The position numbers and the translations under genes are program-made. Under the pieces are notes generated by a model that ran no database searches, had not been told where the DNA came from, and was given only the letters and a program-made list of their open reading frames with translations. Below are positions 56,001-64,000 of a DNA stretch of 64,000 bases, one piece after another. Origin of the DNA: Theocolax elegans (lineage: Eukaryota > Arthropoda > Insecta > Hymenoptera > Cerocephalidae); assembly GCA_026168455.1 (NCBI GenBank), contig CM047426.1:38503175-38567174 (forward strand). Reading direction: 5' to 3'. Position 1 is the stretch's first letter, and every line of letters starts with the position of its first letter.

Positions 56001-56949
56001 ACATACCATTCAAAATGTAAACCTTTATAAATAATTACAACTGAACTCACCTTGACTCTAGTAATTCTGTTAATTAGTCATACTTTCTTACAGAACGCGC
56101 AGGTATAAATATATAAGGAGAGTTTGGCATAATAGAAAACAAAATAATCTAACACTAGGCTCAGTGGAGAATCTGTACAACAAAATAACGATTGCAAAGA
56201 AACGAGAAGAGGTAGGGAAAAGAAAGATTTTTTAAAATTAATAAAAAAAAGGTTGTAAACTTCATTAATTAAAGTAATTAAGTAAAGTAAACTCACCAAT
56301 AGTATCAATACACACGTCGGATTAAATCGTAGATTCAAATTCAAAATATGAGAATATTTCTAATATCGATTAAAAAAAAAATGCAGCAAATTCGATTAAT
56401 TATGTAATTTTGTGAATAAAGTACAAAATTCAACTATTAATAAAAACAATAATAATAAAATTGTACAATTCAGTGTTTATGCCAATGTAGTCATACTAGT
56501 GTTCAATCAATACAATGTTCGTAAGTAATGATTTAAACAAATAATATACCTATATAAAAAGGGTTTAAAATAAAAAAATAAAAACAACATGTATTTTCAT
56601 ACGATTAATTCCATACGATTATTCAATTTTTACATAGAACTAATAATATAAAACCTAAGACAGGCACATTAGAAGATTTTCCTCTTATTTATAAACAATA
56701 GGTATGCTAATTGTTTCGAATGGTATAAAAAAAACGTACATAACAAATAAATTTTAAAATTTTATAAAACAATTCAGGATATACAATGATAATTGATACA
56801 GATAAATAATATTTTTCTCATGTTCATATTACCAATAATACAATGTGTAGCAAAAAAAATATACAAAAATAATATAATTAGTAGTCAAATTCTGGTGAAT
56901 TTATTTAAATATTATTCAAAATAAATATTCTTTCATTGGAAACTAAAAA
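56001..56949. other. AT-rich DNA without recognised gene
   Basis: Low-complexity A/T sequence; nothing recognised. Confidence 0.5.
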
Positions 56950-58253
56950 GTAAACAAATTCAAACGATTTCTCTTTATATTACTTGAACATAACAAATAA
57001 GTTTCTACAGTTGTTAGTTTAAATAAAATCAAGAAAATGACGAATATTTAAACAATTCCTCAAAATATAAAAATAAAAAGAGTATAGGAGGATGGTTCTA
57101 CATGGGCCTACTTAGCCTACTCAATTTTCGCACTGTCACTTATGTATTGCTCATTTTATTTTTTTCATTTGTATCCATTGTATCTTTTTCTTACGAAACT
57201 AAATTAACTATTTCTCAATTATATATTATATTATATTAAAAGTGAATCTTTGTTTATAATGGCTGAAAAGAAAATTCTAAAAAAAAAAAGTCAAAAATTA
57301 TGTGTTCGTTTTATTTTGGGGGGAGGGGGAGCGAAGAAAATCAAAGTTTCTTCACTCCTAATCCTTTTATAAAATATATATAGATATATTGTTAAGATAG
57401 GATGTACTAACATTGTTCACAATGAAGGGAGAATCTATATTGCATAAGACAAGAAATTTTTTTTTCTTCTCTTCAACAATTCGTAATAGTAGAATTATTA
57501 ATTGAATAAATGTAAAAAAAAAAGTAAACAAATTCAAACGATTTCTCTTTATATTACTTGAACATAACAAATAAGTTTCTACAGTTGTTAGTTTAAATAA
57601 AATCAAGAAAATGACGAATATTTAAACAATTCCTCAAAATATAAAAATAAAAAGAGTGTAAATTAGTCATTTTAGCGTGAAACAATGGAATTAAGTAAAT
57701 AAAAATGAACGTTGGTACCACAATTCTATGATGCGCAAGCATCGGGCAGTTCCGTAAATGTTTGGGTTATTCCGTCGTACCGTTTATTCAGTGTAGTCTA
57801 CTCTTTCTCCCAAGATATAGGAGGATGGTTCTACATGGGCCTACTTAGCCTACTCAATTTTCGCACTGTCACTTATGTATTGCTCATTTTATTTTTTTCA
57901 TTTGTATCCATTGTATCTTTTTCTTACGAAACTAAATTAACTATTTCTCAATTATATATTATATTATATTAAAAGTGAATCTTTGTTTATAATGGCTGAA
58001 AAGAAAATTCTAAAAAAAAAAAGTCAAAAAATTATGTGTTCGTTTTATTTTGGGGGGAGGGGGAGCGAAGAAAATCAAAGTTTCTTCACTCCTAATCCTT
58101 TTATAAAAATATATATAGATATATTGTTAAGATAGGATGTACTAACATTGTTCACAATGAAGGGAGAATCTATATTGCATAAGACAAGAAATTTTTTTTT
58201 CTTCTCTTCAACAATTCGTAATAGTAGAATTATTAATTGAATAAATGTAAAAA
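56950..58253 (+). repeat. Imperfect direct duplication (~0.6-0.7 kb)
   Basis: GTAAACAAATTCAAACGATT at 56950 recurs at 57524. ATAGGAGGATGGTTCTACAT at 57084 recurs at 57816. Copy one lacks ~160 bases (57659-57815) present in copy two. The copies otherwise differ in A- and T-run lengths. Confidence 0.85.
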
Positions 58254-58378
58254 AAAAAAGGAAACTAATATCTAACTCTTTTCTTTGACTTTTTAGAAAA
58301 TATATATGTAAGCATACAAATATTATAGAAGAAAATTGAAAATTTTGTAAAAAAAACGTGACTACGAGAAGAAAAAAA

Positions 58379-58392
58379 TACTAGTAACATAT
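58379..58392 (+). repeat. Left target-site duplication of the ribozyme array
   Basis: TACTAGTAACATAT; the same 14 bases follow the array at 61957-61970. Confidence 0.7.
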
Positions 58393-58558
58393 TTGAAATA
58401 AAATGAATTTATCGTTCGGTGATATTTATATGTGTAAATTATATAATATCGGTCTCTCCGAACTAAATGCTTTATTTTAGATTAAAGCAGGCCTATCGTA
58501 CTATTTGTCCACTATGGCTGGTGGAATTTCCCAGAGTACGGCCTTTTAAAATAATTAA

Positions 58559-58625
58559 AGGCGTTTCGTCCTCGATCTCCAGCTTGACTCCTCAGTAAGG
58601 AACTGGAGACTTACCTTAGACGCCT
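58559..58625 (-). ncRNA. Hammerhead block, damaged (67 nt)
   Basis: Two one-base losses relative to the 69-nt form. One shortens stem II (TCC loses a pairing base), the other lies in loop I. Probably inactive, or a sequence error at the array edge. Confidence 0.6.
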
Positions 58626-59091
58626 GTCGCAAGATGAAACGCGACGCCAGCTAGATGTTCTGCGGCTATATATATAGAAAAGAACGACGATCTCTCCAAC
58701 GAGTGTAGAGAGATAGTCGTCTCCATCTGGTGGTGGGAAAAAACCACCAGCCAGAGTGCGACGTATTAGACCCAGGTCGCAAGTTTATTTGAAATAAAAT
58801 GAATTTATCGTTCGGTGATATTATATACGATCTCTCCAACGAGTGTAGAGAGATAGTCGTCTCCATCTGGTGGTGGGAAAAACCACCAGCCAGAGTGCGA
58901 CGTATTAGACCCAGTCGCAAGTTATTTGAAATAAAATGAATTTATCGTTCGGTGATATTTATATGTGTAAATTATATAATATCGGTCTCTCCGAACTAAA
59001 TGCTTTATTTTAGATTAAAGCAGGCCTATCGTACTCTTTGTCCACTATGGCTGGTGGAATTTCCCAGAGTACGGCCTTTTAAAATAATTAA

Positions 59092-59160
59092 AGGCGTTTC
59101 GTCCTCGATCTCCAGCTTGGACTCCTCAGTAAGGAACTGGAGATCTTACCTTAGACGCCT
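59092..59160 (-). ncRNA. Type III hammerhead ribozyme, intact
   Basis: Identical on the minus strand to the 60168-60236 block: same GUC site, stems I-III, CUGAGGA and GAAA. The only intact copy in the left arm. Confidence 0.85.
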
Positions 59161-59487
59161 GTCGCAAGATGAACCGCGACGCCAGCTAGATGTTCTGCGG
59201 CTATATATATAGAAAAGAGACGACGATCTCTCCAACGAGTGTAGAGAGATAGTCGTCTCCATCTGGTGGTGGGAAAAACCACCAGCCAGAGTGCGACGTA
59301 TTAGACCCAGTCGCAAGTTATTTGAAATAAAATGAATTTATCGTTCGGTGATATTTATATGTGTAAATTATATAATATCGGTCTCTCCGAACTAAATGCT
59401 TTATTTTAGATTAAAGCAGGCCTATCGTACTCTTTGTCCACTATGGCTGGTGGAATTTCCCAGAGTACGGCCTTTTAAAATAATTAA

Positions 59488-59556
59488 AGGCGATTCGTCC
59501 TCGATCTCCAGCTTGGACTCCTCAGTAAGGAACTGGAGATCTTACCTTAGACGCCT
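59488..59556 (-). ncRNA. Hammerhead block with core mutation
   Basis: GAAA is changed to GAAT (plus strand CGATTCG), replacing the A that pairs with the U of the cleavage triplet. The rest is intact. Expected to be strongly impaired. Confidence 0.75.
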
Positions 59557-59883
59557 GTCGCAAGATGAACCGCGACGCCAGCTAGATGTTCTGCGGCTAT
59601 ATATGTAGAAAAGAGACGACGATCTCTCCAACGAGTGTAGAGAGATAGTCGTCTCCATCTGGTGGTGGGAAAAACCACCAGCCAGAGTGCGACGTATTAG
59701 ACCCAGTCGCAAGTTATTTGAAATAAAATGAATTTATCGTTCGGTGATATTTATATGTGTAAATTATATAATATCGGTCTCTCCGAACTAAATGCTTTAT
59801 TTTAGATTAAAGCAGGCCTATCGTACTCTTTGTCCACTATGGCTGGTGGAATTTCCCAGAGTACGGCCTTTTAAAATAATTAA

Positions 59884-59952
59884 AGGCGTTTCGTCCTCGA
59901 TCTCCAGCTTGGACTCCTCAGTAAAGAACTGGAGATCTTACCTAACACGCCT
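59884..59952 (-). ncRNA. Hammerhead block with altered cleavage site
   Basis: The triplet is GUG instead of GUC, and stem I bases differ on both strands (TTAGG/CTTTA). NUG sites are not cleaved by hammerheads, so it is probably inactive. Confidence 0.75.
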
Positions 59953-60167
59953 GTCGCAAGATGAACCGCGACGCCAGCTAGATGTTCTGCGGCTATATAT
60001 ATAGAAAAGACTTGCGACTGGGTCTAATACGTCGCACTCTGGCTGGTGGTTTTTCCCACCACCAGATGGAGACGACTATCTCTCTACACTCGTTGGAGAG
60101 ATCGTCGTCTCTTTTCTATATATATAGCCGCAGAACATCTAGCTGGCGTCGCGGTTCATCTTGCGAC

Positions 60168-60236
60168 AGGCGTCTAAGGTAAGATCTCCAGTTCCTTACT
60201 GAGGAGTCCAAGCTGGAGATCGAGGACGAAACGCCT
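60168..60236 (+). ncRNA. Type III hammerhead ribozyme
   Basis: Stem III AGGCGT pairs perfectly with ACGCCT at the other end, so the motif opens through stem III (type III). Cleavage triplet GTC, predicted cut after C60174. Stem I TAAGG/CCTTA. Core CTGAGGA (CUGANGA). Stem II GTCC/GGAC. Core GAAA, whose last A pairs with the U of the triplet. All invariant core bases are present. Loop I contains GATCTCCAG and loop II contains CTGGAGATC, fully complementary over 9 bases, giving a potential loop-loop contact as needed for fast natural hammerheads. Cleavage in adjacent units would release ~396-nt RNA monomers that could be ligated to circles. Confidence 0.9.
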
Positions 60237-60563
60237 TTAATTATTTTAAAAGGCCGTACTCTGGGAAATTCCACCAGCCATAGTGGACAAAGAGTACGAT
60301 AGGCCTGCTTTAATCTAAAATAAAGCATTTAGTTCGGAGAGACCGATATTATATAATTTACACATATAAATATCACCGAACGATAAATTCATTTTATTTC
60401 AAATAACTTGCGACTGGGTCTAATACGTCGCACTCTGGCTGGTGGTTTTTCCCACCACCAGATGGAGACGACTATCTCTCTACACTCGTTGGAGAGATCG
60501 TCGTCTCTTTTCTATATATATAGCCGCAGAACATCTAGCTGGCGTCGCGTTTCATCTTGCGAC

Positions 60564-60632
60564 AGGCGTCTAAGGTAAGATCTCCAGTTCCTTACTGAGG
60601 AGTCCAAGCTGGAGATCGAGGACGAAACGCCT
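60564..60632 (+). ncRNA. Type III hammerhead ribozyme
   Basis: Intact copy, identical to 60168-60236, 396 bases downstream. Confidence 0.88.
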
Positions 60633-60959
60633 TTAATTATTTTAAAAGGCCGTACTCTGGGAAATTCCACCAGCCATAGTGGACAAAGAGTACGATAGGC
60701 CTGCTTTAATCTAAAATAAAGCATTTAGTTCGGAGAGACCGATATTATATAATTTACACATATAAATATCACCGAACGATAAATTCATTTTATTTCAAAT
60801 AACTTGCGACTGGGTCTAATACGTCGCACTCTGGCTGGTGGTTTTTCCCACCACCAGATGGAGACGACTATCTCTCTACACTCGTTGGAGAGATCGTCGT
60901 CTCTTTTCTATATATATAGCCGCAGAACATCTAGCTGGCGTCGCGGTTCATCTTGCGAC

Positions 60960-61028
60960 AGGCGTCTAAGGTAAGATCTCCAGTTCCTTACTGAGGAGTC
61001 CAAGCTGGAGATCGAGGACGAAACGCCT
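60960..61028 (+). ncRNA. Type III hammerhead ribozyme
   Basis: Intact copy, 396 bases after the previous one. Confidence 0.88.
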
Positions 61029-61358
61029 TTAATTATTTTAAAAGGCCGTACTCTGGGAAATTCCACCAGCCATAGTGGACAAAGAGTACGATAGGCCTGC
61101 TTTAATCTAAAATAAAGCATTTAGTTCGGAGAGACCGATATTATATAATTATATACACATATAAATATCACCGAACGATAAATTCATTTTATTTCAAATA
61201 ACTTGCGACTGGGTCTAATACGTCGCACTCTGGCTGGTGGTTTTTCCCACCACCAGATGGAGACGACTATCTCTCTACACTCGTTGGAGAGATCGTCGTC
61301 TCTTTTCTATATATATAGCCGCAGAACATCTAGCTGGCGTCGCGGTTCATCTTGCGAC

Positions 61359-61427
61359 AGGCGTCTAAGGTAAGATCTCCAGTTCCTTACTGAGGAGTCC
61401 AAGCTGGAGATCGAGGACGAAACGCCT
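61359..61427 (+). ncRNA. Type III hammerhead ribozyme
   Basis: Intact copy, 399 bases after the previous one (TA-run difference outside the ribozyme). Confidence 0.88.
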
Positions 61428-61759
61428 TTAATTATTTTAAAAGGCCGTACTCTGGGAAATTCCACCAGCCATAGTGGACAAAGAGTACGATAGGCCTGCT
61501 TTAATCTAAAATAAAGCATTTAGTTCGGAGAGACCGATATTATATAATTATATATACACATATAAATATCACCGAACGATAAATTCATTTTATTTCAAAT
61601 AACTTGCGACTGGGTCTAATACGTCGCACTCTGGCTGGTGGTTTTTCCCACCACCAGATGGAGACGACTATCTCTCTACACTCGTTGGAGAGATCGTCGT
61701 CTCTTTTCTATATATATAGCCGCAGAACATCTAGCTGGCGTCGCGGTTCATCTTGCGAC

Positions 61760-61828
61760 AGGCGTCTAAGGTAAGATCTCCAGTTCCTTACTGAGGAGTC
61801 CAAGCTGGAGATCGAGGACGAAACGCCT
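61760..61828 (+). ncRNA. Type III hammerhead ribozyme
   Basis: Intact copy, 401 bases after the previous one; last in the array. Confidence 0.88.
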
Positions 61829-61956
61829 TTAATTATTTTAAAAGGCCGTACTCTGGGAAATTCCACCAGCCATAGTGGACAAAGAGTACGATAGGCCTGC
61901 TTTAATCTAAAATAAAGCATTTAGTTCGGAGAGGCCGATATTATATAATTTACACA

Positions 61957-61970
61957 TACTAGTAACATAT
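61957..61970 (+). repeat. Right target-site duplication of the ribozyme array
   Basis: TACTAGTAACATAT, matching 58379-58392. Confidence 0.7.
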
Positions 61971-62382
61971 ATTTTTAACATGACTTGATGTATACTAAAA
62001 ATTAGGGGTACAAACTAAAGATAAATAAATTTTTTTGTTAACTATAGAAAACACATTTAATAATAATTATACAATTTTTCGGAATATCTAGAATAAAAAT
62101 TGTAATAATAAAACTTTTTTTAGTACGTATCTATTTGTATAGGTGAATTATATCAATACTGTTAAACTGTTTGAAATAATGCACTCGAAGTATGTAACAT
62201 AATAACAAACGAATTTGAACTACGAAATAAATATTTGTAATATGGTTTATAAAGTTCACCATAAGAAATAAAGAAAAATTAATAGAAATAATGTTTATAA
62301 TTTAAAATTAGGTATGATATCTTATGTCAAGAGAAATAATAATATAATAATAATATTGATCAACGACGAGGGCGTCGTTTTT
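61971..62382. other. AT-rich DNA without recognised gene
   Basis: Nothing recognised. The last bases (GACGAGGGCGTCGTTTTT) lead into a polypurine tract. Confidence 0.5.
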
Positions 62383-62397
62383 AAAAAGGGGGGGAGT
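62383..62397 (+). promoter_or_regulatory. Polypurine tract of a D-family element
   Basis: AAAAAGGGGGGGAGT directly before the LTR start TGTCGCG. Confidence 0.75.
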
Positions 62398-63358
62398 TGT
62401 CGCGTCCCGACGAAAATTATATTATTATTTTTCGTAAAAAGTACTGCGTAGTTTAGAATAAAAATACGGTGTAGAAGACGAACAAAATAAGGTTGATAAA
62501 GAATGATTCTAAGTAAATGCAGTAATATAAAATATAATTTATAGAGCTAAGGAACAGATTATTTTACGAGTGTCTCAAACGAAAAAGAGACTGATAAGTA
62601 GAGTTGAAGATATTATTCAAAGCCAATACGCATATAAGCGGGATCGCCGATAGCGAGATCGAAACGAAGGGTTACGCATGAGTTTTTTTGTACTGCACTA
62701 TAAAATCAATGCTCGGAGAAGAGCCGGCGACGGGAAACATCGACTAGAAAATTCGAGCATTAGAAGGAAGTAATAAATTAAGCCGTTCTTTGGGTAACGT
62801 CGCAGTAATAAAAGGGGGACAGCAAATTCTCCGAATTAACTACGAAGCGATACAGAAAATGCACGGGATTCGATAATTTTTAATCAAGCACATCTAACGG
62901 CCCAATCGGGTGCAAGCACAGAAAAATCGAGAACTACTTACACAATTTCCATATAAGGCAAAGTGTAAGACAAGGACAGATGCATAGATTTTTAAGGTAT
63001 ATAAAGAGGATCCAGAAGAGACACAGCCACTCCTAATTTTTCATCTAAAGTTTTCATAAGGCGAAGCTCTGCTCGTCAACTCTTTGATTTTTATCCGAGG
63101 GCGTGGCACTGCTACTCGGACTTTAGAACAATACGCATTCAAAATCAAGAGAGATCTTCTATTCGGGAATTGAGACGCATTGTTGACATCTACGAGCCAT
63201 AGTCAAGGAACTACGACTTCGACATCTGGAAATCATCGGGCTCCAACAGCATACACATCTAACATCGACGCCCGCAGGTCTAGCAGGACATTATCCGGCA
63301 ATTTGACACCGCTATCCACGTTCGAGGCGGACCTTCGTTCCTCACCGTATACACACAC
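62398..63358 (+). mobile_element. D-family LTR, copy 2 (uninterrupted)
   Basis: TGTCGCGTCCCGACGAAAA followed directly by TTATATTATT, then nearly identical to 18024-18965. Preceded by a PPT, so it is the 3' LTR of an element whose interior lies to the left. Its 3' limit is hidden in TA-rich sequence. A 5' partner with the same start is not seen upstream of element C. Confidence 0.75.
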
Positions 63359-63426
63359 ATACATATATATATATATATACTTATATATATATATATATAT
63401 ATACTTATATATATATATATATATAA
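63359..63426. repeat. (TA)n microsatellite
   Basis: TA tracts interrupted by two CTTA units. Confidence 0.9.
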
Positions 63427-63566
63427 ACACCAGTATCGGTACTTATGGTGACACTTCGTGTTATCTTGGTGTTTTGAGGTTATAAAACATATGTAACGAC
63501 TCAGATATAAGGGGGAGAATAGTAATTGACAGAATAATGCATAAAAAACCAATAACCCAAATACCT

Positions 63567-64000
63567 AAATACCCCTCACCGGTAAAAAAGCACACTTTGA
63601 CCTTCATTAATATTATAACGTCAAAGCGGGGCTCACAAAGATAATTTTCCGATTTTTTGTGTGTCGGCATAAGTACGGATACATGGTTGAATTTTCGGTG
63701 GAATTATGCTGACGTCGGCATAATTACCCCAAAGTAAGCACAATTCCCATTTCCCGTAAGAATATGCCGACAAATTCTTACGGGAAATGGGAATTGTGCT
63801 TACTTTGGGGTAATTATGCCGACGTCAGCATAATTCCACCGAAAATTCAACCATGTATCCGTACTTATGCCGACACACAAAAAATCGGAAAATTATCTTT
63901 GTGAGCCTCCGGCCTCCGGCACCTCGAAATACGTTATAGCTTCAATCCTTCATTAATATTATAACGTCAAAGTGTGCTTTTTTACCCGTGAGGGGTATTT
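63567..64000. mobile_element. Foldback-like palindromic element (reaches window end)
   Basis: The left end AAATACCCCTCAC and the right end GTGAGGGGTATTT are inverted copies, with GGTAAAAAAGCACACTTTGAC also inverted. A second inner palindrome of ~110-bp arms (~63653-63765 and ~63776-63888) is almost perfect, centred on ATGCCGACAAATTC. No coding capacity. It may extend beyond 64000. Confidence 0.7.

Larger units (their letters stand above)
58393..61956. repeat. Inverted array of ~396-bp hammerhead-ribozyme units
   Basis: The left arm (58393-60010) has units repeated at 59000, 59396 and 59792 (step 396) plus two damaged partial units at the start. The right arm (60011-61956) has the same unit in reverse orientation at 60116, 60512, 60908, 61307 and 61708 (steps 396, 396, 399, 401). 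Each unit contains one hammerhead block, sense on minus in the left arm and on plus in the right arm. It also has several further hairpins: CGTACTCT/AGAGTACG, GCTTTA/TAAAGC, GTTCGG/CCGAAC, CTGGTGG/CCACCAG and GACGAC/GTCGTC with an inner GAGAGAT/ATCTCTC. No conserved protein is needed to explain it. The whole resembles a retrozyme-like satellite. Confidence 0.9.

Noticed and set aside
57712..57972. 86-codon hydrophobic frame starting MVPQFYDAQ
   Set aside because: Partly duplicated at 57084 without its N-terminal part; Phe/Leu/Ser-rich from T-rich DNA. Not supported as a membrane protein gene.
60010..60011. Ribozyme array dismissed as a pure long-read fold-back artefact
   Set aside because: Arms differ in sequence, their phases do not mirror directly at the junction, and both outer edges carry the same 14-mer. 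Artefact remains possible for the inversion but does not explain the target duplication.
59000..61920. Conserved 70-codon frame (starting MLYFRLKQAYRTLC) in every ribozyme unit
   Set aside because: It is antisense to the hammerhead, occurs only because the unit is repeated, and several copies differ where the DNA differs. No independent sign of selection on protein.

Overview
The window looks like transposon-dense heterochromatin or intergenic DNA from an AT-rich arthropod genome, most probably an insect. A hymenopteran is plausible but unproven. I find no host single-copy protein gene. Nearly everything identifiable is mobile or tandemly repeated: three large Ty3/Gypsy LTR retrotransposons (called A, B and C), a fragment of a fourth on the minus strand (E), stray and solo LTRs (family D and an A-like one), a decayed Rep/helicase Helitron, several inverted-repeat DNA elements, and six kinds of satellite or minisatellite.

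Layout. 1-4.5 kb: AT-rich DNA with a tRNA-like block, an inverted-repeat element flanked by TTAA, and an integrase relic. 4.6-7.9 kb: a CGGGA-rich satellite with a higher-order repeat. 8.0-12.1 kb: a degenerate solo LTR, an interspersed repeat pair, degenerate tandem repeats and a GC-rich island. 12.1-18.0 kb: a Helitron inserted precisely between A and T of an LTR whose empty version lies at 62.4 kb. 18.0-22.2 kb: the rest of that LTR and an interspersed repeat (R1) holding a MITE-like element. 22.28-34.42 kb: Gypsy element A, with near-identical LTRs and a 4-bp target duplication. 34.4-36.2 kb: a Helitron 3' terminus and a second R1 copy. 36.2-41.8 kb: Gypsy element B, inserted in that R1 copy. 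42.0-46.1 kb: minus-strand element E (protease, gag, PBS, LTR). 46.9-54.9 kb: Gypsy element C. 55.3-56.0 kb: a 73-bp minisatellite. 58.4-61.96 kb: an inverted array of ~396-bp units, each carrying a hammerhead ribozyme. 62.4-64.0 kb: a D-family LTR and a long palindromic element.

Most striking is the 58.4-61.96 kb array. Each unit holds a 69-nt block matching a type III hammerhead ribozyme: GUC cleavage triplet, CUGAGGA and GAAA cores, three paired stems, and 9-nt fully complementary loops I and II. The array lies between copies of a 14-bp sequence resembling a target-site duplication, and its two halves face opposite ways. This fits a retrozyme-like (self-cleaving, circular-RNA) element that was reverse transcribed and inserted as a multimer.

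Other mechanistic signals: an in-frame G GGA AAC slippery heptamer at the gag-pol overlap of both A and E (with a possible pseudoknot in A), an 11-nt self-complementarity in B that suggests Tf1-like self-priming, and a third zinc-knuckle ORF after pol in A.

Caution: A, B, C and the 57-58 kb region all contain imperfect internal direct duplications with one-base homopolymer differences, and several coding breaks are single-base homopolymer losses. Part of the apparent gene decay may therefore be sequencing or assembly error.
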